Shown here: one piece after another, positions 44,834-53,613 of the stretch | Position numbering within the stretch: position 1 is the stretch's first letter | Layout of the letters: each line of letters begins with the position of its first letter | Source of the DNA: Alphaproteobacteria bacterium | GTDB lineage: Bacteria; Pseudomonadota; Alphaproteobacteria; Micropepsales; Micropepsaceae | Reading direction: 5' to 3' | Assembly (NCBI GenBank): GCA_016783965.1 | Contig: JADHVO010000006.1 | Coordinates: forward strand, 124,001 to 188,000 | DNA: 64,000 nucleotides | Translations under genes and position numbers: made by a program | Notes under the pieces: model-generated | What the model was told of the DNA's origin: nothing | The model's database searches: none | Seen by the model: the letters and a program-made list of their open reading frames with translations, nothing else

Positions 44834-47800
44834 TTGCTCGACTGGGCCGTTCCGGTTCTGCTCGTCACGCTTGTTGCACTGCTTGCCGCCGCCGCCCTGT
44901 GGCCGGACGCGGAGGGCAAGCCGCGCACCGGCATCATCCTCGCCGCAGGCGCCATCGCGCCGCTCCTGATCTGGACGTCGCTGACCGCCGCCGACCAGAA
45001 CGGCCGCTTCGGTGATCTTCGGCTGTCCGTCGTCTCGCTCAAGCTCGCGCCGGACGCGATCGACGGCGCGACGATCGGCGGCGATCGTGCCCACGATATC
45101 CTGCTGGTCGGCGATCTGCCCGCCGGGCTGGTCACCCTGAAGCGCCTCGATGCCGGCAGGGTTGCGCTCGATGTCGCGCGGCCGCAGCGCGGCGAGTTCG
45201 CGGGCGCCGTGGCGTTCGAACCGGTGGACGTCGCATGGTGGAAGCGTCTCTTCGCTGCGCCTGCGCGCTTCGTCGGCGAGCGCGCCGTCCGCGCGGGCGA
45301 GGTGTTCTGTCCCGTCGGGTGCGATGACCCATGCCGTATCCGTCTGACCGGGAACGACGACCGGCTGACGGTGGACAACCAGGCCGACACGCCGCGCATG
45401 GAAACGCGCGGCTCGATCATTTCCTGGGGACCGGCGCAGCGTATCTATCCGCTGCGCACTTTCGCGGCCGGCAGTGTCTGCGAGGAGGCGCTCCAGGGCG
45501 ACGGCGACAAGAACGGGCTTCCGGTCACCGCCGTTCTGTTCCGGCACGGCGGGTTCGACAACCATCTCTATGGCCTCTTCCTCGATCCGCCGGAGCTCGC
45601 GCACGGCGATGCGGTGCTGACTGTGGGCGGTCCCGCGTTGCGTATTCATCTCTATCGCGTTGACTACAATGCGGACGGCGCCGCGGAGGAACACGATCAT
45701 CCTTCGAGGGTGGTCGAACGGCGCAGCGTCACCGCGCGCCTCGACGCGCGGGGCAATCTGCTCATCAGCTTCGACACGCCGGAATATCTCCAGCTGCCGG
45801 CGCATGCCATCGCCAGCGTGATCGCGAGCCGGCATGGCGACGACATCGTGCTGCCCATCGACAACGACCGCAGCTCGGGGCGCCCCTTTGTCGGCGACTC
45901 GACGTTGCAGTTCCGCTCGCTGGGGGGCCAGCTGGCGGAGACCGCGCTCGGCCGGCTGTTGCTACATCCCGATCGCAAGACAAAACAGCTCCAGCCCTAT
46001 TTCAGCATCGTCGGCGGCGGGCAGACGCGGAACGTGCAGTTCGGCGAGCACTTCTCGCTCGGCAGTTCCTACAGCGCCGAGTTCGCGCTCGAGCGGCTCG
46101 ATCGCGACAATGGCCTGCTTGGCCTGATTGGCTTGCCGTTCCTGGTGCTGGCGGCCGCGACGCTGCTCGGGGCGACCTGGCCGCAGCGGCGGCAGTCGCC
46201 CACTGTCTTTGCGTTGCTGACTCTGGTGGAGGTGCTGCTCGCCTTCCGCGTCATGATTGCGGTCAGCGGCGCCTACGTCGATGCCGGTGCCGCCCGCGCC
46301 CTGATCGTGCCGTCGGCTCTTTTCGCCTATCTGAGCGTGCCGTTCCTGGTTTCATATACCGCCGGTGTCCGGCGTCCACTGCTCGCATCGTTCGCCTACG
46401 CTGCCTTGGTCGGCGCCTTCGCCTTCGTTGCCCTGCAAGGACCTGGCCTCGACAAGACGAGCTGGATGATCGGTGCCGCCGTGTTCGCCGCCTTCCTTTT
46501 CGAGGCGATCACCCAGCCGGCGCTGCCGAAGGCAATCCACAGTGCGATAGCGAGTCTTGGCGCACGCCTGCGCGCGCCGTTTGCCCTGTTTCATTCCCGG
46601 TTGCGCGAACAGTCATTCTACCCACCGGACGCGCTGCGGCCCTTGATCTGGGTGTTCGTCCTCGTGGGCGTGCGCCTCGCCCTGCTCCTGGTTGGCGTCA
46701 AGGAAGGCATCCCGCTGTTCGGGTTTCGCATCGCGCTGAGCACGATCTATCTGCCGCTTGGTCTGCTGCTGCTCGCACGGCTGCTGGTCGCGCTGCACAG
46801 CGAGGACGGCGCGCTATGGCGGCCACTCGTATGGACCTTCGCTGCCGGCATCATATTCGCCACACCGATCGCGGCCCATGACACGGGGTTCATCATCTTC
46901 GCGCTGGGCACGGCCTCGCTTGGCATCGTGGCCTTGATGATCGGCCGCACGGACACCGCGACATGGGCTGCCGCACTTGTCGGTCTCCCGGCCGGCTTCC
47001 TGCTCCTAAGCTATGTCCTGCTGCATTCCTTCGTGATCGACACGACCAGAGACTTCGTGATCGCTGCCGCGGCCGCTGCCGTCGCGGTCGCGCTCGGCGT
47101 CGCCGCGATGCAGGCGAGCGACCGTCTTGCCAGGATTGCGTCAGCGCTGCCGCTCGCAATCCTGGTCGCCGCCACAGCGTTGCTCGTCGTGCCGTTCCTC
47201 ATCCTGGCCGATTGGGTCGATGCGACGCTTATCGCTTTCGCCGCTGTGCTTGTCTTTGCGCTGCTGTGGCGACGCCCGACTGCCGCCTGGGCGATGGGTA
47301 TGGCCGTCGCTATCGGGCTCGGGCTTTCGTTCCAGCTTCCGATTCTCGCGAGCACCGCGGCGCCCGACCGGTCCGCGGCGCGCGAGCTCGACGATCAGAT
47401 GCAGAAGACGCAGAACATTCTGCGCCTGTGGTACAGCGTGCGGCCCGGCGACGTCGGCGACTTCGCGACCTCCAACGCGCAGAACCTCGGCGCGGTGATG
47501 GCGCATCTGCACGACTACGGCGCCTGTCCCGCCAGCCTGTGGCCAGGCTGCCTTGCGGGCCACGGCTTTCTCGCGATTCCGCGCCCGACGGTGCTTGCCC
47601 CCTACCACCTGAACGACAACGTGACCGCGATCCATCTGATCGCGCCGTTCGGCCGCCTCGGTGCGGCCGCGTTCCTCCTGTTGCTCGCCGCCGCAGCGTA
47701 TCTTTACACGCGGCAGGCGCTGCGCGACGGCGATCCGCCGCCGCTGCGGCTGACCGGAATAGGGGCGCTGTGGACGATGTTCGGAGCGGCGCTCTACATG

Positions 47801-47938
47801 ATTCTCGCCAACCTCGAAGTGCTGCCGTTCACCGGCAAGAACGTGTACTTTCTGGCCGCCGCCTCCGGCTCCGACCTGCTTGAGGGCGCCATCCTCATCG
47901 CGATCGCGATGGTGGCGATCCGACGGAGGCCGGCATGA
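44834..47938 (+). CDS. Giant polytopic protein with SEDS (FtsW/RodA)-like C-terminal part
   Basis: Gene 5; 1034 residues with about 18-19 hydrophobic segments. Two N-terminal spans precede a roughly 370-residue soluble domain (about 55-425), then a long polytopic region. The last 190 residues look like SEDS glycan polymerases: a large loop (about 852-925, with WYSVRPGD, NLGAVMAHLHDYG and GHGFLAI), then HLNDNVTAIHLIAPFGRLGA matching the SEDS catalytic-Asp loop (Asp928), and NLEVLPFTGKNVYFLAAASG matching NxGLLPxTGxxLPFxSxGG. SEDS enzymes polymerise peptidoglycan with a class B PBP, encoded next. The start is TTG 44834 with GGAAGG upstream; it overlaps gene 6 by ATGA. Confidence 0.68.
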   Translation: MLDWAVPVLLVTLVALLAAAALWPDAEGKPRTGIILAAGAIAPLLIWTSLTAADQNGRFGDLRLSVVSLKLAPDAIDGATIGGDRAHDILLVGDLPAGLVTLKRLDAGRVALDVARPQRGEFAGAVAFEPVDVAWWKRLFAAPARFVGERAVRAGEVFCPVGCDDPCRIRLTGNDDRLTVDNQADTPRMETRGSIISWGPAQRIYPLRTFAAGSVCEEALQGDGDKNGLPVTAVLFRHGGFDNHLYGLFLDPPELAHGDAVLTVGGPALRIHLYRVDYNADGAAEEHDHPSRVVERRSVTARLDARGNLLISFDTPEYLQLPAHAIASVIASRHGDDIVLPIDNDRSSGRPFVGDSTLQFRSLGGQLAETALGRLLLHPDRKTKQLQPYFSIVGGGQTRNVQFGEHFSLGSSYSAEFALERLDRDNGLLGLIGLPFLVLAAATLLGATWPQRRQSPTVFALLTLVEVLLAFRVMIAVSGAYVDAGAARALIVPSALFAYLSVPFLVSYTAGVRRPLLASFAYAALVGAFAFVALQGPGLDKTSWMIGAAVFAAFLFEAITQPALPKAIHSAIASLGARLRAPFALFHSRLREQSFYPPDALRPLIWVFVLVGVRLALLLVGVKEGIPLFGFRIALSTIYLPLGLLLLARLLVALHSEDGALWRPLVWTFAAGIIFATPIAAHDTGFIIFALGTASLGIVALMIGRTDTATWAAALVGLPAGFLLLSYVLLHSFVIDTTRDFVIAAAAAAVAVALGVAAMQASDRLARIASALPLAILVAATALLVVPFLILADWVDATLIAFAAVLVFALLWRRPTAAWAMGMAVAIGLGLSFQLPILASTAAPDRSAARELDDQMQKTQNILRLWYSVRPGDVGDFATSNAQNLGAVMAHLHDYGACPASLWPGCLAGHGFLAIPRPTVLAPYHLNDNVTAIHLIAPFGRLGAAAFLLLLAAAAYLYTRQALRDGDPPPLRLTGIGALWTMFGAALYMILANLEVLPFTGKNVYFLAAASGSDLLEGAILIAIAMVAIRRRPA

Positions 47939-50580
47939 GGTGGTGGAAGCCGCTGATCGCCGCGGCCGCGATCGGGCCGCTGGCCTTCGTGCTGCTGGCG
48001 CCGTCGCACGATCCCGACAGCTATGTCTACTCCGCCACCGGTTACACCAAGCTGATCGAGGATGTGTTCATCGCCGGGAACTTCCTCGAATACACCTCCA
48101 ACTTCGATTCCGACGATCTGCCGATCGTGCGCCTGGCGCCCGGTGCCGCGAACGTCGACTCCGTCCGGCGCTTCGCGGCGAACTCCTATCTGGGCGACGA
48201 TCTTCGCCGCAACGACGTATGGGAGCTGCGCGGCGGCCACCTGCACATCAATCCCAATGCCCACAACATTTCGCTGCCGCTGACGACCAAGCCGTCGTGG
48301 ACGGGCAATCTTCTGTTCCATCATGGTGGCGAGCTTCGCGCCACGCTGTCGGGTCCCGTCGAAACCACGCTCATCCCGCTGACGCACAAGCTGGCCGCCA
48401 ACGATCCGGAGATCGTCACACGCGATCCCTTTGTCAGCGGGCCGCCGCTGTCGAATGCTGCGCGGCTCGACTTCAACTACGGCGGCGCGGCGGGCGGCGT
48501 GGCGCACGTGTTCATGCTGGGCGAGGACATGTGGGTGCGCAGCGTGGAGAACCCGCAGGCCAACCTGTTCGTCGACGGCAAGTTCGTGCCGCCCGGCACC
48601 TATCGCCGCCTGCCGCCGGGCGCGGAGCTGCAATTCCAGACCGGCAACCTGTCCAAGTTCTATTTCAGCCGCGGCGTCACCGGCGCGAATGTGTTCGTCT
48701 CTCACTACCAGCCGCTCGCGGGCCGTATCCGGGTGCCGATGCTGGAATGGTTTGCGTTGCGCTTCGAAACCGAGATGGATCATCTCGTCACCCAGAACGC
48801 CGAGCAGGACAATCTTTCGCTCACTGCCCGCGCCCGCAACCGGCAGGTGCTGGATGGCGACATTATCAGTTCGCTCGACGCCGACCTGCAAACGGCGCTC
48901 CAGCACAAGCTGGAGGATTTCGTCGCGCCGGGACTCAAGCACGAGAACGGCCGCGGCTTCCCCGCCGCGATCACGGTGATGGACGCCAGGACGGGCCAGG
49001 TGCTGGCGCTCGCCTCCTATCCCGCCATTGCCAGCCAGGGCGCCGGCACCCGCCGCGCCTGGGAGCAGAACCAGAATTTTGTGAATCTGCCGATCGGATC
49101 GGCGGCCAAGCCGTTGCTGACGTCCGCGATCCTGGAGATATGGCCCGAGCTAGCGACGCTCCAGATTCCCGCGCCGTCGTCGGGCACGCACGGCGATCTG
49201 CTCGGCTTCCACATCGCGCCGGTGCTGAACGAGGAGGCTTCGTTCGGCGGCGGCTGGATCACGTTCAACGACTACCTGCAACGTTCGTCCAACATCTACG
49301 CCGCGACGCTGATGATGCTGGCCACTGCGAGCGATCCGCTGACGCCCGATCCGGACAGGCCGTCGTCGCCATGGCGCCTGCTGGGCAAGGCGCGCGACCA
49401 TCTGCCGGCGTTGCAGATCGAAGCGGGCAACGTGATGGACACGATTTCCTGCTGCGTCAAATGGGGTGACGAGCTGGCGCGGCTCTACGACGTGCGCGTG
49501 GAAGACATCGAGCGCCAAGGTGAGACGACCATCTTCGCCGACGACCGCTATGACAAGAGCCTTTGGCGGCCGATGCTCGCCACACTGCCCGATGACCGGT
49601 TCCTCAGGCAGGACAATTTCAACTCCGTCTCACCCGCGCGCGTGAACCTGCAGATGAACAACGTGCGCAATTTCCGTACGGAGTATCTGACGCTGATCCT
49701 GGGGGCCAGCACCTCGCGCTGGAACAACGTCAAGCTGGCGGAGGCCTACGCCCGTCTCGTCACCGGCAGGAGGGTCGAGGCGCGGCTGACGGAAGCGGGA
49801 CCCGATCCGCTGCCCATGACCGGCTGCAATACGACGCGCGATGCCGATGGCCTGTTCTGCAATACCGAGCGTGAACCCCTGTTGCACGCGCTCGCCCTCG
49901 TCGCACTGCCGCCGGGCACCGCGGGTGGACAGGTCGGGCCGAAGCTCGCTCCGCTGATCGCAGAAGCGACGAGGCGCGGCGAGGTGATCGGCTTCTATTC
50001 GAAGACGGGCACGCCCAAGATCCCGGACGCCAACAACACTCCCGAGGCGATGGCGGTGCGCCAGCTCGGGCGCGACGGTGTCATCCGGCTCGACCCCAAG
50101 GGCCACATGATCGTGGCGCTTGGCGACAAGGTGCTCGACGTTCACACCGCAGCCGACATCGCTCCCGCGCTGGCCGCGATCGAGAACGACAGCCCCGCAT
50201 TTCAGTCCATCGGCCGCAACCGCGCGCTGGTGCGCAAGGTGCTGAACCGCGTGCTTGCCTTCAACCGGGCGCGCTATCCCTCGCAGGGCGCGCAGCTCTT
50301 CCGCATCATCAACAGGAAGGTGGTCGGCATCCCGATGAGCGAAGGCAAGCAGCACGAGGGCCGCGTCTATGCCTTCGTGATCGGGGTGTGGCCCAAGAGC
50401 GCCGAGCGCAACGCCGCGACGCATGAGGTCGACGTGAACGCGCCGCCGATCCGTGCCTTGTCGGTCGCGATCAACATCCAGGACAACTGGGTGGGGGAGC
50501 ATCCGCATCTCGGCGCGCAGCTCGGCGGCGAATTGCTGGCATTGCTGGCCCCCACCCTTTTTCCGGCGGACGTCAAATGA
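47935..50580 (+). CDS. Class-B-like penicillin-binding protein (peptidoglycan transpeptidase)
   Basis: Gene 6; 881 residues. TM anchor at residues about 5-22, then a roughly 300-residue periplasmic pedestal unlike a transglycosylase, then a transpeptidase domain: SLDADLQTALQ, ITVMDARTGQVLALASYPA, SxxK as Ser389-Lys392 (PIGSAAKPLL), SxN as Ser451-Asn453 (QRSSNIYA), LGASTSRWNNVKLAEAYARL, and KTG as Lys690-Gly692 (YSKTGTP). All three active-site motifs are intact, so it should be a working DD-transpeptidase that binds beta-lactams. Pairing with the SEDS-like gene 5 mirrors FtsW-FtsI and RodA-PBP2. The ATG overlaps both neighbours by 4 nt. Confidence 0.85.
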   Translation: MRWWKPLIAAAAIGPLAFVLLAPSHDPDSYVYSATGYTKLIEDVFIAGNFLEYTSNFDSDDLPIVRLAPGAANVDSVRRFAANSYLGDDLRRNDVWELRGGHLHINPNAHNISLPLTTKPSWTGNLLFHHGGELRATLSGPVETTLIPLTHKLAANDPEIVTRDPFVSGPPLSNAARLDFNYGGAAGGVAHVFMLGEDMWVRSVENPQANLFVDGKFVPPGTYRRLPPGAELQFQTGNLSKFYFSRGVTGANVFVSHYQPLAGRIRVPMLEWFALRFETEMDHLVTQNAEQDNLSLTARARNRQVLDGDIISSLDADLQTALQHKLEDFVAPGLKHENGRGFPAAITVMDARTGQVLALASYPAIASQGAGTRRAWEQNQNFVNLPIGSAAKPLLTSAILEIWPELATLQIPAPSSGTHGDLLGFHIAPVLNEEASFGGGWITFNDYLQRSSNIYAATLMMLATASDPLTPDPDRPSSPWRLLGKARDHLPALQIEAGNVMDTISCCVKWGDELARLYDVRVEDIERQGETTIFADDRYDKSLWRPMLATLPDDRFLRQDNFNSVSPARVNLQMNNVRNFRTEYLTLILGASTSRWNNVKLAEAYARLVTGRRVEARLTEAGPDPLPMTGCNTTRDADGLFCNTEREPLLHALALVALPPGTAGGQVGPKLAPLIAEATRRGEVIGFYSKTGTPKIPDANNTPEAMAVRQLGRDGVIRLDPKGHMIVALGDKVLDVHTAADIAPALAAIENDSPAFQSIGRNRALVRKVLNRVLAFNRARYPSQGAQLFRIINRKVVGIPMSEGKQHEGRVYAFVIGVWPKSAERNAATHEVDVNAPPIRALSVAINIQDNWVGEHPHLGAQLGGELLALLAPTLFPADVK

Positions 50581-51086
50581 AGGACATCACCGGCCGCTTC
50601 GCAGACGGCGACGACGCACCCGAGGCCAAGCCGGTTACGCCGACCGGCGCTCTCGCACGATTGCAGGAAGAGGCGCCGGACGCCGAGGCTCCCGAGAGCG
50701 AAAGCGCGCTTCGACGCCGGCTGGTCCATCTCAGGGGCCGTGCCGATGTCCTGGCGTTGGCCGCGGCGGCGGCCGCGGTCGCTCTGGTTCTGTGGCCGCA
50801 CTTTCATCCGGAGCCAGTCCAGGTTCCGGCCGTTGCCGAGAGCGGCGACGAAGTGGCCAACTTGACGGTGCATCCGCTGTCGGAGGACGGCGTCGCCACG
50901 GCGCCGGATTGGTATTCGCTGTTCAATGCCTACCAGCTCGAAACCGGCCTGCGCGACATCTCCATCCGGTGCTATTACGGGTTACCGGTCGATGCGCGGG
51001 TTGACCGGTATCTTCACGCTCGGCTGGACGTCGGCTCGACGATCCGCGTTTTCCTGGCCGATCCCGGTACCTGCCCGAAGCTCTGA
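50577..51086 (+). CDS. Small single-TM protein with periplasmic C-terminal domain
   Basis: Gene 7, the last of the operon; 169 residues. A charged cytoplasmic N-terminus (1-56) is followed by one TM helix (57-74, ADVLALAAAAAAVALVLW) and a periplasmic domain of about 95 residues with two cysteines (132 and 166) likely to pair. No family is recognised. Its topology mirrors gene 1, and it may be an accessory subunit of the synthase. The ATG at 50577 overlaps the PBP stop (ATGA). Confidence 0.7.
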   Translation: MKDITGRFADGDDAPEAKPVTPTGALARLQEEAPDAEAPESESALRRRLVHLRGRADVLALAAAAAAVALVLWPHFHPEPVQVPAVAESGDEVANLTVHPLSEDGVATAPDWYSLFNAYQLETGLRDISIRCYYGLPVDARVDRYLHARLDVGSTIRVFLADPGTCPKL

Positions 51087-51131
51087 TTTTGCGGTCGCAA
51101 TTCCGGAGGCACCGCGCTTTTCCTGGAATTG

Positions 51132-51494
51132 CTAGGCGTTCCACGTCGAGGCAACGTGCTCTTCGTCCCCCTGGGCCAGCCGCTCGTGCTTCAGGAATTC
51201 GTAGTATCCGCAGTGATTGTCGCCGGGGTATTGGCGGCAGATCGTGGGCCGCGCATGGTAGATCGTGCAGCAGCGCTTGTCGGTGTCGAAGAAGCGGCAG
51301 ATCTTGCCGTAATGCTCGTCAGCCTTGCGCCGCATGGCGTATTGCTCTTCGCCGTCAACCTTTGTGAACTTCCTGCGTGCTTCCTCGAAGGAAAGATCGA
51401 AATGGCGCGCCAGCCGCTCCACGTCGCGCCTGTTCAGCGCGATGAGCGGGTAGGAGCAGCAATACCCCGGGCATTTCGAACAGTTGTAAGCCAT
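51132..51494 (-). CDS. YkgJ family cysteine cluster protein
   Basis: A 120-residue soluble protein of the YkgJ/CxxCxxxCC family, thought to bind zinc or an iron-sulfur centre. The cysteine pattern is CSKCPGYCC near the N-terminus, then CRFFDTDKRCCTIYHARPTIC and CGYYEF further on. ATG 51494 is chosen because the signature starts at once; the frame is open 18 codons further. It is convergent with the seven-gene operon, with 45 bp between the stops, and divergent from the epoxide hydrolase gene. Confidence 0.86.
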   Translation of the reverse strand: MAYNCSKCPGYCCSYPLIALNRRDVERLARHFDLSFEEARRKFTKVDGEEQYAMRRKADEHYGKICRFFDTDKRCCTIYHARPTICRQYPGDNHCGYYEFLKHERLAQGDEEHVASTWNA

Positions 51495-51589
51495 GACTCG
51501 CCGATGTCGTTTGCCGCTGCCAATAGCGAAGGACGCGCGCCGATGCAAAGCCGTGCTTGTCCGAAAAACACCAGGCGCGTTACAGTTCT

Positions 51590-52561
51590 ATGATGAGTGC
51601 CTTCAAATTCATCGATCTGCCCGATGTGCGGCTGCGCGCTGCCATCGAAGGGACCGGTCCGCTGGTTGTGATGGTCCACGGCTTTCCGGAGTCGTGGTTC
51701 TCCTGGCGCCACCAGATGACGCCGATTGCGCAGGCCGGCTTCACCGCCTGTGCGATAGACGTACGCGGTTATGGGGGCTCGGACCGCCCGCGGCAGGTTG
51801 CCGACTACGCGATGGAGCGGATGGTCGCCGACGTGGCCGGCGTGATCGAACGGTTGTCGCCGGGCGCGAAGGCCGTGGTGCTCGGCCATGATTGGGGCGC
51901 ACCGATCGTGTGGAATACGTCGCTCATCCGCACCGATCGCGTGCGCGCGGTGGCGGCGCTGTCGGTGCCGTATACGGGCGCGTCGCAGCGGCCGTTTACC
52001 GACGTTTTCAACGAGATATTCACCAAGCGCGGCAAGTTCTTCTATCAGGCCTGGTTCCAGCGGCCACAAGAGCCGGAAGACGAGGCGGAAAAGGATCCAC
52101 GCGACTTCCTGCGCAAGTTCTATTACGCGCTCAGCGGCGAGGCGCCGGACGGCACCTGGCCGAACAACAAGACGTCGGCACAAAGCCTGCTCGAAGGCCT
52201 CGTCGATCCCGAGGTCTTTCCAGCGTGGCTCACGCCGAGAGAACTCGACTACTACGTGGGCGAGTTCGAAGGGTCCGGCTTCTTCGGTCCGATCAGCCGC
52301 TATCGCAATCACGAGCGGGACTTCGAATATCTGCGTGGCTTTGCGGACCGCAAGATCGAGCAGCCGGCGTTCTTCATGAGCGGGACGCGCGATCTCGCCT
52401 ACAACATGTTCCGCGGCGCAGTCGATCCGATCGAACTGATGCGCAAGGTCGTGCCGGACCTCCGGGTTGCGGAGATTCTGGAAGGCTGCGGCCACTGGAC
52501 CCAGCAGGAACGCCCGGCGGAGGTCAATGCCCGGCTGATTCCCTGGCTGAAATCGCTCTAG
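51590..52561 (+). CDS. Alpha/beta hydrolase, soluble epoxide hydrolase-like
   Basis: A 323-residue hydrolase. The oxyanion motif HGFPESWFSWRHQM (residues 30-43) and nucleophile Asp101 in VVLGHDWGAPIVW are the pattern of soluble epoxide hydrolases; DVRGYGGSDRP lies between. The catalytic His is in EGCGHWTQQERP near the C-terminus, with family-typical lid residues in RPQEPEDEAEKD. An Asp rather than Ser nucleophile supports epoxide hydrolase over esterase; haloalkane dehalogenase is less likely. ATG 51590 or 51593. It converges with the GH84 gene with a 4-bp stop overlap. Confidence 0.87.
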   Translation: MMSAFKFIDLPDVRLRAAIEGTGPLVVMVHGFPESWFSWRHQMTPIAQAGFTACAIDVRGYGGSDRPRQVADYAMERMVADVAGVIERLSPGAKAVVLGHDWGAPIVWNTSLIRTDRVRAVAALSVPYTGASQRPFTDVFNEIFTKRGKFFYQAWFQRPQEPEDEAEKDPRDFLRKFYYALSGEAPDGTWPNNKTSAQSLLEGLVDPEVFPAWLTPRELDYYVGEFEGSGFFGPISRYRNHERDFEYLRGFADRKIEQPAFFMSGTRDLAYNMFRGAVDPIELMRKVVPDLRVAEILEGCGHWTQQERPAEVNARLIPWLKSL

Positions 52562-53613
52562 GCGATCTCCTCATGGAATTCGTAGTCGCCCTTGAGGAAC
52601 CTCAGCACCTCGCGCGCGCCCGGATGATCGAAGCGGCTGTAGCGTTCGGTTAGCCGTTCAACGGTCTTGGGCTGAAGCCGCGGGCGGCCGACGTCCTGGA
52701 AGAACAGCAGGTCGCGTTTCAGCGCGAGCGCGAGGTCGTCGCCCAAGACCATGCGTGCCGCGCGGTGGAACGCGCCGCCATATTCATATGCCTCGCCGCG
52801 CGCATAGCTTTCCGCCAGGCTGATCGCGGGAATGCAGGACAGCACCGGTTGCAGCGCGGGGTTGACGCTGTGGCCTGACAGGTGCGGCGCGATGCTCGCC
52901 GGCCGGCCGGTGAAGGCGCGGATATGCAGGTATTGCGACATGCGTTGTCCGTCATTGACCGGGTAATTGTCCCACAGGAAAGGCCTGCGGCCGATCTGCT
53001 CTGCGACGCGTTTCAGGTGCCCCGGCGAGTATTCGCGCGAGCACACTTCCTCGCCGGTCCAGAAAATCTCGATCGACTTGTCGAGCCCCCGCCCCAGGTC
53101 TTCGAGATAGTTCGGCGGCCGGATCCCGAAGAAGCGGTCGAGTTGCGGATCGTCGGTGTAGTAGCTGGGGCAGGTGATCAGCCGCGTCGCCTTCGTTCGC
53201 TCCTTTACCCAGTGCAGGATCTCGACTTGCGTCTCGGCAAGCCGCGGCAGGTCGCCGCGCATGTCGTCGAACAGGATGGCGAGGTCGTCCACGCCCCAGG
53301 AATCGAATTCCGCCAGCTTGCGCTCGAGATCCGCTTTCGCGGCATCATTGAAGTCGCGATAGAGCTCGAAAGGGCTCAGCCCGACGCCGAAGCGCACGCC
53401 TCGCGCGCGGCAGAACGCGGCGAGGTTGCGCAGCGCCTTTGCCGTGTCGGCGGGATGCGGTTCGCGCCAGCGTTTGCGCAGGAACTCGTCCATCTTGGGG
53501 GCATAGATGAAATAGCTGTAGCCGTGCGGCTTCAGCGTGGTGATCACATATTCCCGCGCCGCCCAGCTCCACGACGTGCCGTAATAGCCCTCGATGATTC
53601 CCAGTTGCGTCAT
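52558..53613 (-). CDS. GH84-like beta-N-acetylglucosaminidase (O-GlcNAcase family)
   Basis: A 351-residue protein comprising only the catalytic domain. It begins GIIEGYYGTSWSW, the EGFYGxPW-type GH84 signature, and has KPHGYSYFIYAPKMDEFLR and the catalytic aspartate pair Asp116-Asp117 in ILFDDMRGDLP, followed by WTGEEVCSREYSP. GH84 enzymes remove beta-linked GlcNAc from glycans or proteins by substrate-assisted catalysis. No signal peptide is seen, suggesting a cytoplasmic enzyme. The ATG overlaps the upstream GT-C gene stop as ATGA, so it is coupled to membrane glycan synthesis. Confidence 0.87.
   Translation of the reverse strand: MTQLGIIEGYYGTSWSWAAREYVITTLKPHGYSYFIYAPKMDEFLRKRWREPHPADTAKALRNLAAFCRARGVRFGVGLSPFELYRDFNDAAKADLERKLAEFDSWGVDDLAILFDDMRGDLPRLAETQVEILHWVKERTKATRLITCPSYYTDDPQLDRFFGIRPPNYLEDLGRGLDKSIEIFWTGEEVCSREYSPGHLKRVAEQIGRRPFLWDNYPVNDGQRMSQYLHIRAFTGRPASIAPHLSGHSVNPALQPVLSCIPAISLAESYARGEAYEYGGAFHRAARMVLGDDLALALKRDLLFFQDVGRPRLQPKTVERLTERYSRFDHPGAREVLRFLKGDYEFHEEIA

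Noticed and set aside
39005..51086. The seven-gene operon as a recently acquired island
   Set aside because: Codon use and GC look like the neighbours, and no mobility genes or direct repeats flank it; transfer cannot be supported by eye.
51097..51132. GCAATTCC/GGAATTGC inverted repeat between the operon and the YkgJ gene as terminator
   Set aside because: The stem is only 8 bp with a 20-nt loop and no T-run, so it is too weak to call.
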